From NCBI GenBank assembly GCA_035707105.1, contig DASSUI010000051.1, positions 1-64,000 of the forward strand: DNA of 64,000 nucleotides, given 5' to 3'. Each line of letters starts with the position of its first letter. Position 1 is the stretch's first letter. Below the pieces are notes generated by a model. It made no database searches, had not been told where the DNA came from, and was given only the letters and a program-made list of their open reading frames with translations. Shown here in pieces: positions 34,358 through 43,191 of the stretch. A program made the position numbers and the translations under genes. This DNA is from JACDAN01 sp035707105. GTDB taxonomy: Bacteria; Actinomycetota; Thermoleophilia; Gaiellales; Gaiellaceae.

Positions 34358-34818
34358 CGGGCCTCGAGCTCGGCCGCGTCACCGACCACAAGCCGCCCTT
34401 CAAGTACGCCGCGCTGACACGGGTGGGCTTCTCCGACACCGACGCGCAGGGCATCGTCTACTACGGCCGGTACATGCCCTATTTCGACACGGCGCGCGTG
34501 GAGTACCACCGTCACCTCGACCTACTGCGCACGAACGCGGACGAGGAGCAGCAGTTCGTGATGCGCGCGACGACGATCGACTACCTCGCGCCGGCGCAGT
34601 TCGACGACCTGATCGAGGTCTTCATCCGCATCTCGCGTCTCGGCCGGACGAGCGCGACCTACGAGTGCGCCGCCTACCGCGTCGAGGACGACGTGCTGAT
34701 GGTGACGGCGAGCCAGACGCTGGTGCTCGTCGACCTGGAGGAGCGGAAGGCCTGCGCGATCCCCGACTGGTACCGCGACCGCATCCGGGAGTTCGAGGGC
34801 GCTGCCCTCGAAGACTAG
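34354..34818 (+). CDS. Hotdog-fold acyl-CoA thioesterase (YbgC/FadM-like)
   Basis: 154 residues with the 4-hydroxybenzoyl-CoA-thioesterase signature GFSDTDAQGIVYYGRYMPYFDTAR, including the catalytic aspartate, and LVLVDLEERKACAIPDWYRD at the end. It should hydrolyse an acyl-CoA or acyl-ACP; substrate unknown. Translationally coupled to the mutase, an unexpected functional pairing. Confidence 0.9.
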   Translation: MTGLELGRVTDHKPPFKYAALTRVGFSDTDAQGIVYYGRYMPYFDTARVEYHRHLDLLRTNADEEQQFVMRATTIDYLAPAQFDDLIEVFIRISRLGRTSATYECAAYRVEDDVLMVTASQTLVLVDLEERKACAIPDWYRDRIREFEGAALED

Positions 34819-34866
34819 GCGGCACCCTCTGACTCAGCGGCTCTCTCTCGAGAGATCTAAGGCCGC

Positions 34867-34894
34867 GCGCCCATCCGACCAAGCGGATGGGCGC
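34867..34894 (+). terminator. Perfect 11-bp hairpin downstream of the thioesterase gene
   Basis: Arms gcgcccatccg and cggatgggcgc with a 6-nt loop. No U-tract, but position 49 nt after the stop fits transcript end formation. Confidence 0.45.
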
Positions 34895-35164
34895 CGCAGC
34901 TTGCCCTCTCCCCCTGCACTCGTTGTAGTCCTCCTGCGCGCCGCGTCCATCCCTCGTTCGAGGTACCTCGCCCGATCGGGGGATCATCCCCCCAAAGGGT
35001 GATTGCCCGATTAGCAGGCTTTTCCGCTCCAAAACAACTCGTTCGGGACGAAGAATCCCTCGTTTGAGTGATCACTCCGCGGAACGGGCTTTGCCCGTTA
35101 CGCCGCATGCGCTCAGGGTCCAGTACCGACGCGATGCTCGTGGGCCGCGCCGCGCGAAAGCGCG

Positions 35165-35212
35165 GCCCGGCTTCATACGGTCGCGGAAAGTCGTGAGACT
35201 TTGCGCGAAAGC
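35165..35212 (-). repeat. Hairpin repeat module, copy A
   Basis: Read on the minus strand: a 12-bp stem with one mismatch (tcgcgcaaagtc / gactttccgcga, loop tcac) followed by a flank of the form cgt.tg.agccgggc. The same order is found on the plus strand at 40016-40065. Located directly after the relA stop. Confidence 0.75.
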
Positions 35213-35218
35213 CCAGCG

Positions 35219-37423
35219 CTAGCTGGGGGTGACGCGATATGCGTCGAAGACCGAGTCGACGTTGCGCAGCGAGCCGAGGAGGCCTCGGAGCGCCTTCACG
35301 TCGCCGATCTCCGCCGTGTACCAGTTCTTCGCGAGCTGGTCCTCGACGGTGCCGCCGTACGAGACGATGTTCGCGCCGTGCTCGGCGAACGTCCGGGCGA
35401 CGTCCTCCAGAAGCCGCGGCCGGTCCCAGGCGTCGACGGCGATCTGGACGCGGAAGCTCTTCGTCGAGCCGCCGTCCCAGCTGACCGGCGTGAAGCGCTC
35501 GGCGTTCCGCCGAAGCGACCGCACGTTGGGGCAGTCCGCGCGGTGGATGGTGATGCCCTTGCCGAGCGAGATGTAGCCGACGATGTCGTCGCTCGGCACC
35601 GGCGTGCAGCATTTCGCGAGCCGGACGAGCACGTCCTGGATCCCCTCGACGTTGATGCCCAGCTTGTCGCTGCCGACTGTCTCTGCCGAGCGGGTCGGCT
35701 TGAGCGGGACCGACTCCTCCTCGGCGACCTCGCTCGTCTTCAGCCGCTGGATCACCTTGTTGACGATCTGGTTCGCCGGCAGCTTTCCGGAGCCGAGGGC
35801 GAGGTAGAAGTCCTCGGCCTTCTTGAAGCCGGCCTCGCGAATCACCTGGGCGAGCACGGCCGAGCCGGCGATCTTCCGGTACGGCAGCTTCTGCTGCTTC
35901 AGCGCCTGCTCGAGCGCGTCGCGGCCCTTCTGCTCCGTGTCCTCGCGCGTCTCGCGCGAGAACCACTGCCGGATCTTGTTGCGGGCCCGCGACGACTTCG
36001 CGAGCTTGAGCCAGTCGCGGGACGGGCCGCGGCCGCTCTTCGTCGTGAGCACCTCGACGAAGTCGCCGCTCTGGAGCGTGTAGTGGAGCGGCACGATCCG
36101 GCCGTTGACACGGGCACCGACCGTCTTGTGGCCCACGTCCGTGTGCACCGCGTATGCGAAGTCGATCGGCGTCGAGCCCGCCGGGAGCATCTTGACCTCG
36201 CCCTTGGGCGTATAGACGTAGACCTCGTCGACGAAGAGGTCGCCGAGCATCGACTTCTTGTACTCGCGCGGATCGGACTCGTCGTTCCAGTCGCGCAGCT
36301 GCCGTACCCAGGCGAGCCAGCGCTCGTCGGGCTGCCGGCCCTTGCCGCCGCGCTTGTAGAGCCAGTGCGCAGCGACGCCGAGCTCAGCCGTCTCGTGCAT
36401 CTCCTTCGTCCGCACCTGGATCTCGAGCGGGCGGCCCTGCGGCCCGATCACCGTCGTGTGCAGCGCGCGGTAGCCGTTCAGCTTCGGCATCGCGATGTGA
36501 TCCTTGAAGCGGCCGGGCATGGGCTTCCAGAGCGAGTGGATCAGGCCCAGCGCGCCGTAGCAGTCGCGCGTGCCCTCCTCACCCGAGCGCTCGACGATGA
36601 CGCGCATCGCGGTGAGGTCGTAGATCTCGTTGAACTCCTTGCCCTTCTTGGCCATCTTGTCGTAGATGGAGTAGAAGTGCTTCGCCCGACCGGAGATGTC
36701 GGCCGGGATGTCGACCTTGTCGAGCTCGCGCTGGAGGACGTACGCCGCCTCGCGGACGTGCTCCTCACGGTCGGGGCGCCGCTCGTTCACCATCGCCTTG
36801 ATCTCGGCGTACTTGCGCGGATGCAGCGCCTCGAACGCGAGGTCCTCGAGCTCCCACTTCATTTGATGGATCCCGAGGCGGTGCGCGAGCGGCGCGTACA
36901 CCTCCAGTGCCTCGCGCGCCTTCTGTACCTGCTTCTGCTTGCCGAGGTACTCGATCGTCCGAAGGTTGTGCAGGCGGTCGGCGAGCTTGATGAAGATGAC
37001 CCGAAGGTCCTCGGCCATCGCCAGCACCATCTTCCGGTAGTTCTCGGCCTGGGTCTGCTCGCGGCTCTGGAAGTGGACGCGGGTCAGCTTCGTGACGCCG
37101 TCGACGAGCTGCGCGATCTCGTCTCCGAACTCGGCCTTCACGTCGTCGAGCGAGACGTCGGTGTCCTCGACGACGTCGTGAAGAAGCGCCGCGGCGATCG
37201 TCTCGTCGTCCAGCTGGAGCTCGGCGCAGATGCGGGCGACGGCGTACGGGTGGTGGATGAACTCGTCGCCTGACCGGCGCTGCTGTCCCTCGTGAGCCGC
37301 GGCGGCGAAGCGGAACGCACGGGCGATGAGTTCCCGGTCGAGGTCCGGGTTGTACTCCGCGACCTCGGCGATCAGCTCGTTGATGAGGTCGTGATGCCGT
37401 TCCGGAGCCTCGAGAAGCGTCAT
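35219..37423 (-). CDS. relA: Bifunctional (p)ppGpp synthetase/hydrolase RelA/SpoT
   Basis: Stringent-response enzyme of 734 residues. Domains in order: HD hydrolase (HPYAVARICAELQ ... LLHDVVEDTDV), synthetase (MPGRFKDHIAMPKLNGYRALH, IQVRTKEMHETAELGVAAHW), TGS (DEVYVYTPKGEVKMLP), the conserved-cysteine region (LAKCCTPVPSDDIVGYIS) and a C-terminal ACT domain. Both catalytic halves look intact, so synthesis and breakdown are expected. ATG at 37423 is supported by a TACCAT box 6 nt upstream; the longer frame is not. Confidence 0.96.
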   Translation of the reverse strand: MTLLEAPERHHDLINELIAEVAEYNPDLDRELIARAFRFAAAAHEGQQRRSGDEFIHHPYAVARICAELQLDDETIAAALLHDVVEDTDVSLDDVKAEFGDEIAQLVDGVTKLTRVHFQSREQTQAENYRKMVLAMAEDLRVIFIKLADRLHNLRTIEYLGKQKQVQKAREALEVYAPLAHRLGIHQMKWELEDLAFEALHPRKYAEIKAMVNERRPDREEHVREAAYVLQRELDKVDIPADISGRAKHFYSIYDKMAKKGKEFNEIYDLTAMRVIVERSGEEGTRDCYGALGLIHSLWKPMPGRFKDHIAMPKLNGYRALHTTVIGPQGRPLEIQVRTKEMHETAELGVAAHWLYKRGGKGRQPDERWLAWVRQLRDWNDESDPREYKKSMLGDLFVDEVYVYTPKGEVKMLPAGSTPIDFAYAVHTDVGHKTVGARVNGRIVPLHYTLQSGDFVEVLTTKSGRGPSRDWLKLAKSSRARNKIRQWFSRETREDTEQKGRDALEQALKQQKLPYRKIAGSAVLAQVIREAGFKKAEDFYLALGSGKLPANQIVNKVIQRLKTSEVAEEESVPLKPTRSAETVGSDKLGINVEGIQDVLVRLAKCCTPVPSDDIVGYISLGKGITIHRADCPNVRSLRRNAERFTPVSWDGGSTKSFRVQIAVDAWDRPRLLEDVARTFAEHGANIVSYGGTVEDQLAKNWYTAEIGDVKALRGLLGSLRNVDSVFDAYRVTPS

Positions 37424-37429
37424 GGGCAA

Positions 37430-37435
37430 ATGGTA
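37430..37435 (-). promoter_or_regulatory. -10 box (TACCAT) of a putative leaderless relA promoter
   Basis: Minus-strand GAGTACCATTT context: TACCAT, 6 nt, then ATG. The same GAGTACCATTT string precedes pdxT. Confidence 0.55.
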
Positions 37436-37619
37436 CTCCGCGAGTAGGAGATGGCCGTTCGGGGCAGAAGACGCCCGGTCCATGCATTTTCGCCGCACGC
37501 AGAAGCGAAAGACCCTCGCGCTGGCCCGGCTGCTCGCCGGGCTGGAGTCCGAGGCCCGGAAAGAGCGCCCCTGGGAGCCGCGGAAGGCATATCGGCTCTC
37601 GGCCGGCCGCGTCTAGGAG

Positions 37620-39500
37620 CTACGCAGCCGCCGCGACCGGCGCCGGCTCGTCCGCGAGCAGGGCCCTGAAGGCCTCGGACTCGAGCAGCGTCCGGCGGGG
37701 CCCGCCCCCTTCGACCTCGAGTTCGTCGAAGACGGCCTGCGCCGCGCCGTCCCGCTCGGCCGGCTCCTTCCGGTACTCGTCGGCGAGCCACTGACGCAGG
37801 CTCTCGTAGCGCTCCGGTGTCTCCAGCAGCTGCCGGACGACGAGCTGCTGCGCGACCGTCCCGTTCCAGCGGTTCTCCTCGAGCCGGAAGAGGACGTCGT
37901 GGCGGATGTCGCGGCGCGCGCTGTCCGCCCTCCCTCCGAGGCCGAAGGCGATCGCGCTTCCGGCCGGCTTGTTCAGGTGCCGGACGCCGAAGCGCAGGTG
38001 GCGGCCGTCGGCGGTCTGCGCGACGTCGGTGAGGACGCACGAGGGCAGCAGTAGGTTGACGCCGGGGTTGCCGAGGCCGAACGGCGCCAGGTGCTGCAGC
38101 TCCTGGCAGAGCTGCATCGTCAGTTCCTCGCCGTTCACGACCGCGTCGACGGCAACCTGCGGGCGGAGCGCCTCCTCGGGAAGCTCGGCGTCGACCGCCT
38201 CGCCGAACGCCTCGGCGAAGGCGCCGAGGCGGGCCGGGTCGATCGAGAGGCCGGCGGCGGCGCGGTGGCCGCCGAACCGGGAGAGATGCTCGGAGCACGC
38301 GGCAAGCGCGGCGTGGAGGTCGAACGACGGAATCGACCGGCCCGACCCCTTCCAGTCGCCGTCGGTGCCGGCGATGAGGACGACCGGGCGGTGGAAGCGC
38401 TCGACGAGCCGCGACGCCACGATCCCGATCACGCCCTCGTGCCAGTTCTCGTGCGCGAGGACGTAGCCGCGGCGGCGCCTGCGGCTCTCCGGCCAAGCGT
38501 CGACCTGGGCGATCGCCTCGCGGAGGATGCGGTCCTCGACCGCCTGGCGCTCGCGGTTCAGCTCCTCGAGCTTGCCGGCGAGCTCGGCGGCCTCGGAGTC
38601 GTCGTCGGTGAGGAGCAGCCGAAGCGCGGTCTCGGGGTGCTGGAGCCGGCCGGCGGCGTTGATCCTCGGCGCCAGCCGGAAGCCCACGGCTCCGGCGTCG
38701 ACAGCCGCCGGATCGACCCCCGCCGATCGCATCAACGCCCTCAGGCCCGGCTTCTGCGTCCGGGCGAGCGCCTTCAGGCCGGTGCGGGCGAGGTATCGGT
38801 TCTCGTCGAGCAGCGGGACGACGTCCGAGATCGTCGCGATCGCGACCAGGTCGAGGTGCCGGCGCAGCGACTCCGCGCCCGGGCCGAGCAGTGCCTGGCC
38901 CAGCTTGTAGACGACTCCGGTGCCGCAGAGCTCCGGAAACGGGTAGTCCGACGGCCGCGTGGCGACGATTGGGCAGTCGGGAAGCACGTCGCCCGGCCGG
39001 TGGTGGTCGGTGACCACGACGTCGAGCCCGAGCTCCTTGGCGCGCCCCACCTCGGCGACGGCCGTGATGCCGCAGTCGACGGTGAGCACGAGGCCGCACC
39101 CCTCCTCGGCGAGCCGGTCGAGCGTCTGGCCGGAGACGCCGTAGCCCTCCTCGAACCGGCTCGGTAGGTGCCAGAAGACGTCTGCTCCGAGCTCTCGCAG
39201 GACGAGCACGGCGAGCGCCGTCGCGCAGATCCCGTCGGCGTCGTAGTCGCCGTGGACGCAGATGCGCTCATTCGACCCGATCGCGGCACGGATCCGTGTG
39301 CAGGCGGCGTCCACGTCGCCGAGCAGCCTGGGGTCGTGACCCGGGTCGGCCCCGGCAAGGAACGCCCGTGCGGTTGCGGGGTCGCCGTACCCGCGCCGGA
39401 CGAGCACCCGAGCGGTGGTCTCGCTGATACCGAGCTCCTGAGCCAGCCCGGACGACTCCCGGTGCGGGCACGAGGTGATCGTCCAAGTTGCCTCGTGCAT
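37620..39500 (-). CDS. recJ: Single-stranded-DNA-specific exonuclease RecJ
   Basis: DHH-superfamily 5'-3' exonuclease for recombination and mismatch repair, 626 residues. Metal motifs: VHGDYDADGICATAL, VLTVDCGITA, VVTDHHRPGDVLP; DHHA1 motif SRFGGHRAAAGLSI; followed by an OB-like domain. The N-terminus MHEATWTITSCPH with GISETTARVLVRRGY is typical; longer upstream frames are antisense to the divergent gene. C-terminal extension of about 60 residues ends in alanines. Confidence 0.95.
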   Translation of the reverse strand: MHEATWTITSCPHRESSGLAQELGISETTARVLVRRGYGDPATARAFLAGADPGHDPRLLGDVDAACTRIRAAIGSNERICVHGDYDADGICATALAVLVLRELGADVFWHLPSRFEEGYGVSGQTLDRLAEEGCGLVLTVDCGITAVAEVGRAKELGLDVVVTDHHRPGDVLPDCPIVATRPSDYPFPELCGTGVVYKLGQALLGPGAESLRRHLDLVAIATISDVVPLLDENRYLARTGLKALARTQKPGLRALMRSAGVDPAAVDAGAVGFRLAPRINAAGRLQHPETALRLLLTDDDSEAAELAGKLEELNRERQAVEDRILREAIAQVDAWPESRRRRRGYVLAHENWHEGVIGIVASRLVERFHRPVVLIAGTDGDWKGSGRSIPSFDLHAALAACSEHLSRFGGHRAAAGLSIDPARLGAFAEAFGEAVDAELPEEALRPQVAVDAVVNGEELTMQLCQELQHLAPFGLGNPGVNLLLPSCVLTDVAQTADGRHLRFGVRHLNKPAGSAIAFGLGGRADSARRDIRHDVLFRLEENRWNGTVAQQLVVRQLLETPERYESLRQWLADEYRKEPAERDGAAQAVFDELEVEGGGPRRTLLESEAFRALLADEPAPVAAAA

Positions 39501-39547
39501 CGCGGATGTCCACCGTAGGGAGGAGGTCGGACAGCATCCGCCGCGCG

Positions 39548-39553
39548 TATTCT
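39548..39553 (+). promoter_or_regulatory. -10 box (TATTCT) of a putative leaderless promoter
   Basis: TATTCT, 7 nt, then the ATG at 39561. Confidence 0.5.
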
Positions 39554-39560
39554 CAGGTCG

Positions 39561-40016
39561 ATGAGCGAAGCGAACTACGAGTCCGGCGACGACTACGTCG
39601 TCCAGTTCCTCGGGTACCGGTTCGCCTTCAACGCCGAGGACTTCGAGGAACGGGTGATCGGCGCCGCCGTCAAGCTCGGGCTCGTCGAGTCGAACGACCT
39701 GGACGAGGACGAGGCCGCCGACCTCGTCGAGCTCACGGCCGACCAGCGGATCGAGGAAGCCCGCAGCGAGCTGGGGCGGTATCTCGTCCGGCACTGGGAG
39801 GCGCTGGCCGCCGTCGGCGGCGAGTCGCTCGTCTACTGGCTCCGGAAGCTCGTCTTCCGAGGTGCGTGGCTCGACCAGCGCGTGAAGCTCAACCTCCTCG
39901 ACGTTGACTGGGACGAGGAGAGCGCCGAGTTCGGCTACCGCGACCCGCGCGGCGACCGCGCGTTGCTCGAGCTCGCACCCGTTCCGAGCTGGCACGAGCT
40001 CCAGTTCCGCCGCTAG
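39561..40016 (+). CDS. Hypothetical acidic protein
   Basis: 151 residues, unrecognised. Strongly acidic and helical with DDYVVQFLGYRFAFNAEDFEERVIGAAVKLGL at the N-terminus and many aspartate/glutamate runs (SNDLDEDEAADLVEL). No signal peptide or membrane helix. Codon use matches neighbours and a good -10 box precedes it. It is divergent from recJ, 60 bp apart. Confidence 0.65.
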   Translation: MSEANYESGDDYVVQFLGYRFAFNAEDFEERVIGAAVKLGLVESNDLDEDEAADLVELTADQRIEEARSELGRYLVRHWEALAAVGGESLVYWLRKLVFRGAWLDQRVKLNLLDVDWDEESAEFGYRDPRGDRALLELAPVPSWHELQFRR

Positions 40017-40065
40017 CGCTTTCGCGGAAAGTCTCACGACTTTCCGCGATCGTGTGGAGCCGGGC
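40016..40065 (+). repeat. Hairpin repeat module, copy B
   Basis: Contains a perfect 12-bp stem (tcgcggaaagtc / gactttccgcga, loop tcac, 40022-40049) followed by cgtgtggagccgggc. Matches copy A at 35165-35212 in inverted orientation. Starts at the stop of the acidic protein gene and lies between it and the convergent ruvB. Confidence 0.75.
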
Positions 40066-40127
40066 ACCGGCCTCGCCGGTGCGCGGCCGCGAAGCGTTCC
40101 GAGCGGCCTTCTCTAGTCGCCGCTTCG

Positions 40128-40152
40128 GTGGAACGGGCACGGCCCGTTCCAC
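40128..40152. terminator. Perfect 11-bp hairpin between convergent genes
   Basis: Arms gtggaacgggc and gcccgttccac with a 3-nt loop, 7 nt from the ruvB stop. A shorter aacgggc/gcccgtt hairpin occupies the equivalent place in the other repeat region (35083-35099). Confidence 0.5.
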
Positions 40153-40158
40153 GGCGGA

Positions 40159-41181
40159 TCAGAAGAGCTTCGCCACCTCGGTCTCTCGTACGACGCCGAG
40201 GTGCTTCTGCCCCGACTTCGTGACGATTCGTCCACGGGGCGTCCGCTGGATGAAGCCGAGCTGGAGGAGATACGGCTCGTAGACGTCCTCGACCGTGTCA
40301 GGCTCTTCGCCGAGGGCGACGGCGAGCGTCGAGAGGCCGACGGGGCCACCGTCGAACCGCTCGACGATCGCGCGCAGCAGCTCGCGGTCGGTCCGCTCGA
40401 GGCCGCAGCCGTCGACCTCCAGGAGCGCGAGCGCCTCGCCCGCGACCTCCGTCGTGATCACTCCCTCGTGGCGGACCTGCGCCACGTCGCGCACGCGGCG
40501 CAGGATCCGGTTCGCGACGCGCGGGGTCCCCCGGGCCCGGCGCGCAATCTCGTCCGCGGCGTCCTCCCGGATCTCGACACCCAGGATCCCCGCCGAGCGG
40601 CGAACAATCAGCCCGAGCTCTTCCGGCTCGTAGTAGTCGAGCCGGAAGGTCATACCGAAGCGGTCGCGCAACGGCGTTGTCAATAGCCCGGTGCGCGTCG
40701 TCGCGCCGACGAGCGTGAAGGGCGGCACCTCGAGCGTCAGGGTCCGTGCGGCCGGCCCCTGGCCGACGACGATGTCCAGGCGGAAGTCCTCCAACGCCGG
40801 ATAGAGGACCTCCTCCACGGCCGAGCTCAGTCGATGGATCTCGTCGACGAACAGGACGTCGCGCGGCTCGAGTGCGGTCAGGATCGCCGCGAGGTCTCCC
40901 TTCCGCTCGAGCGCCGGCCCCGCGACCGTCCGGATCCCGACGCCGAGCTCCTCACGGACGATGAACGAGAGGCTCGTCTTGCCGAGGCCCGGCGGGCCGA
41001 CAAGGAGGACGTGGTCGAGCGCCTCCCCCCTGCTCCGCGCCGCCTCGAGCGCGATCGCCAGCTGCTCCTTGACGCGCGATTGGCCGACGAAGTCGTCGAG
41101 CGACCGCGGCCTGAGCGAGCGCTCGAGCTCATCATCGTCGGGACGGATCGTCGGCGCAAGGAACTGCGGCGAGGCGGTCAC
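40159..41181 (-). CDS. ruvB: Holliday junction branch-migration ATPase RuvB
   Basis: Hexameric motor of 340 residues. Landmarks: LRPRSLDDFVGQSRVKEQL, Walker A GPPGLGKTSLS, Walker B VLFVDEIHRLS, sensor 1 LVGATTRTGLL, arginine finger region PLRDRFGMTFRLDYY and the winged-helix end with IQRTPRGRIVTKSG. Overlaps ruvA by 4 nt as the last gene of ruvC-ruvA-ruvB. Confidence 0.97.
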   Translation of the reverse strand: MTASPQFLAPTIRPDDDELERSLRPRSLDDFVGQSRVKEQLAIALEAARSRGEALDHVLLVGPPGLGKTSLSFIVREELGVGIRTVAGPALERKGDLAAILTALEPRDVLFVDEIHRLSSAVEEVLYPALEDFRLDIVVGQGPAARTLTLEVPPFTLVGATTRTGLLTTPLRDRFGMTFRLDYYEPEELGLIVRRSAGILGVEIREDAADEIARRARGTPRVANRILRRVRDVAQVRHEGVITTEVAGEALALLEVDGCGLERTDRELLRAIVERFDGGPVGLSTLAVALGEEPDTVEDVYEPYLLQLGFIQRTPRGRIVTKSGQKHLGVVRETEVAKLF

Positions 41182-41735
41182 GCGGCCCTCAGCGCCTGGC
41201 GCACACGCTCTTCGGGCGCGGCTTCCGGATCGGTCGAGGCCAGCGCGCGCTCGGCCTCTGCCAGCGAGTAGCCGAGCTCGACGAGGGCGTCCCGCGCGAC
41301 GAGCTCGTGCTCGGGCGCGCCGGACAGCGCGTCGACCGGCCCGATCTTCTCCTTCAGCTCGAGGACCACCCGCTCCGCGGTCTTCTTGCCGATCCCGGGG
41401 ATCGCGACGAAACGCGTCGTGTCCTCGAGTGCGATCGCTCGGCGCAGGTCCGCGGGCGTCGAGCCGGACAGGATCGCGAGCGCGACCTTCGGGCCGACAC
41501 CGGACACCGAGAGGAAGTGCTCGAAGAGCTCCCGCTCGGCGACCTCCGCGAACCCGTAGAGCTGGAGCGCGTCCTCCCGGACGTGGAGGTAGGTGTCGAG
41601 CGTGACCTCGCCCTTCGCCTGCGCCTTTCGCAGCGCCCGCAGCGTCGTCTGGATCCGGTACCCGACTCCGTTCACGTCGAGGACGACGCCGTCGAGCGTC
41701 CGCGCGACGACCTTTCCCCGGAGGCTGGAGATCAT
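41178..41735 (-). CDS. ruvA: Holliday junction DNA-binding subunit RuvA
   Basis: 185 residues: N-terminal OB fold (MISSLRGKVVARTLDGVVLDVNGVGY), two helix-hairpin-helix motifs (FLSVSGVGPKVALAIL and FVAIPGIGKKTAERVVLELKEK) and a C-terminal RuvB-binding helix bundle (ARDALVELGYSLAEAERAL). Overlaps both ruvC and ruvB by 4 nt. Confidence 0.97.
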   Translation of the reverse strand: MISSLRGKVVARTLDGVVLDVNGVGYRIQTTLRALRKAQAKGEVTLDTYLHVREDALQLYGFAEVAERELFEHFLSVSGVGPKVALAILSGSTPADLRRAIALEDTTRFVAIPGIGKKTAERVVLELKEKIGPVDALSGAPEHELVARDALVELGYSLAEAERALASTDPEAAPEERVRQALRAA

Positions 41736-42220
41736 CCGACCGCTCGAAGGAGCGCCGGCGCCATCGCGTGACAGATCGCGACGGCGAGCGCGTCGGCCGC
41801 GTGGTGCGGCGCGGGCGGCGCGTCGAGGCGCAGTATCGCCTGCACCATCCGCTGCACCTGCACCTTCTCGGCGCGTCCGTACCCGGTCACGGCCAGCTTC
41901 ACGTGCGACGGCGAGTACTCAGCGCAGCCGACGCCGGCGAGCGCCGCTGCGACGACCGCGGCGCCGCGCGCCTGCCCGACGGAGAGCGCGGTGCGGGCGT
42001 CGACGCCGACAAACGATTCCTCGATTGCGACCGCCTTCGGGTCGTACCGCTCGATGAGCTCGACGACGCCGTCGTGGATCTTCAGCAGGCGCTCTTCCGG
42101 CCGCTGGGACGCGGTGGTTTTCCAACACCCGAAGTCCACCGCCCTGAGGCGGCCGCCCTTTTCGGTGACCACGCCGTATCCGCAGGAAGCAGTGCCTGGA
42201 TCGAGGCCGAGAACCGTCAC
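41732..42220 (-). CDS. ruvC: Holliday junction resolvase RuvC
   Basis: Endonuclease of 162 residues; TVLGLDPGTASCGYGVV gives the first catalytic aspartate, AIEESFVGVDARTALSVGQARGA the catalytic glutamate region and DAPPAPHHAADALAVAICH the C-terminal aspartates. First gene of the ruvCAB operon, with a TAACCT box 6 nt before its GTG. Confidence 0.97.
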   Translation of the reverse strand: MTVLGLDPGTASCGYGVVTEKGGRLRAVDFGCWKTTASQRPEERLLKIHDGVVELIERYDPKAVAIEESFVGVDARTALSVGQARGAAVVAAALAGVGCAEYSPSHVKLAVTGYGRAEKVQVQRMVQAILRLDAPPAPHHAADALAVAICHAMAPALLRAVG

Positions 42221-42226
42221 GAAGCG

Positions 42227-42232
42227 AGGTTA
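42227..42232 (-). promoter_or_regulatory. -10 box (TAACCT) of a putative leaderless ruvCAB promoter
   Basis: Minus-strand TAACCT, 6 nt, then the ruvC GTG. Confidence 0.5.
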
Positions 42233-42289
42233 GGCGCCGCGTCGGACGTTCCTGCCTGGGCCCCTTACACCGCTCGAATACCCATCGGC

Positions 42290-42295
42290 TAGCCT
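42290..42295 (+). promoter_or_regulatory. -10 box (TAGCCT) of a putative leaderless promoter
   Basis: TAGCCT, 8 nt, then the GTG at 42304. Confidence 0.45.
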
Positions 42296-42303
42296 CTTCC
42301 GCC

Positions 42304-43191
42304 GTGCGGTGGGCCGCGTTCGCAACCGTCGCGGCCGGGGTGGTCGCGGCGCTCTCGGTCGCCCAGCTGGCGACTGGCCAGACGATCGATCGTGTCCGCG
42401 TCGCGCCCAACCCGCCCGTCGCGAGCATCCCCGAGGGCCTGACCCTCGTGATCGGCTCACCGGACGCCTACTCGCGCGTGTCGGCAAGCGGGGGCCGAGG
42501 CAGCTGGGTCGGGCCGCCGTATGCGCCGCTCGGCGCGCCGAACGCCTGGGGCAACGCGTCGATCGACTGGGAGGTCGGTTTCGACACGCGCCAGCTCGAC
42601 ACGGAGCGGATCGCCCTCGCCAACCTGACCCGGGACTGGCAGGAGGACCAGCGCGCCGGAGTGTCCGTCCCGCACGTCGTCGGCGGCCGCGTGGTGGGCG
42701 ACGTCCCCGGTTCCTTCGTCCTCCAGGTGCAGCGGCAGTCGGCGCCGAGCGAGCTGGTCGTCGCCTTCCCGCTGAGCCGCGACCTCCACGCCTACGTCCG
42801 CTTCCTGCTTCTCCGGCCCGAGACGAACGACTTCTACGTGAACGGGTCGATCAAGGCGTCGAGCTGGAACCGCGGCCAGGCGCTCGTCGCAATGGCGCGC
42901 GTGAAGCTCGAAGGCAACCTGCCGCCGTCGCTGGTCTCGATCCGTGCGCGGCGGGGCGGCCGCGTCGTCTCCGGCTTCGCGCTCGACTTCCTCCGCCACG
43001 CCGTCGTCGGGATCCCGGTCACGCTGGAGCGCAAGCGTGGCCGCGGCTGGCGGCGCGTCTCGACGGTGCGCACCTCGAGGCTCGGTGGATACTCGTTCCG
43101 CGTCGCGCCCGGCACCTACCGCGCGCGGGCGAGACTCGGCGCGCGGTTCGCCGCCACGAGCAGCGTCGTCAGGGCTCGCGCGGCGCGCTAG
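42304..43191 (+). CDS. Hypothetical secreted protein with C-terminal carboxypeptidase-regulatory-like beta domain
   Basis: 295 residues. Signal peptide WAAFATVAAGVVAALSVAQLATGQ. A middle domain of unknown type (GSWVGPPYAPLGAPNAWGNASIDWEV; VVAFPLSRDLHAYVRFLLL) is followed by a basic beta-rich tail (GIPVTLERKRGRGWRRVSTVRTSRLGGYSF) like the Ig-like or carboxypeptidase-regulatory repeats of cell-surface proteins. Its stop shares ctag with the yebC-family stop. Role unknown. Confidence 0.7.
   Translation: MRWAAFATVAAGVVAALSVAQLATGQTIDRVRVAPNPPVASIPEGLTLVIGSPDAYSRVSASGGRGSWVGPPYAPLGAPNAWGNASIDWEVGFDTRQLDTERIALANLTRDWQEDQRAGVSVPHVVGGRVVGDVPGSFVLQVQRQSAPSELVVAFPLSRDLHAYVRFLLLRPETNDFYVNGSIKASSWNRGQALVAMARVKLEGNLPPSLVSIRARRGGRVVSGFALDFLRHAVVGIPVTLERKRGRGWRRVSTVRTSRLGGYSFRVAPGTYRARARLGARFAATSSVVRARAAR

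Larger units (their letters stand above)
34819..35218. other. 400-bp convergent intergenic region built of hairpins and repeat modules
   Basis: Lies between the thioesterase and relA stops. No gene is supported. It holds the hairpin at 34867-34894, a region rich in short imperfect inverted repeats around 34970-35020 (cgggggatcatcccccc), an aacgggc...gcccgtt hairpin at 35083-35099 and a repeat module at 35165-35212 that recurs at 40016-40065 in opposite orientation. Confidence 0.7.

Noticed and set aside
37422..37616. 64-codon plus-strand frame between relA and recJ
   Set aside because: It starts inside the relA start codon region and has no homology I recognise; a 44-residue form from 37482 (MHFRRTQKRK...) is possible but has no supporting signal.
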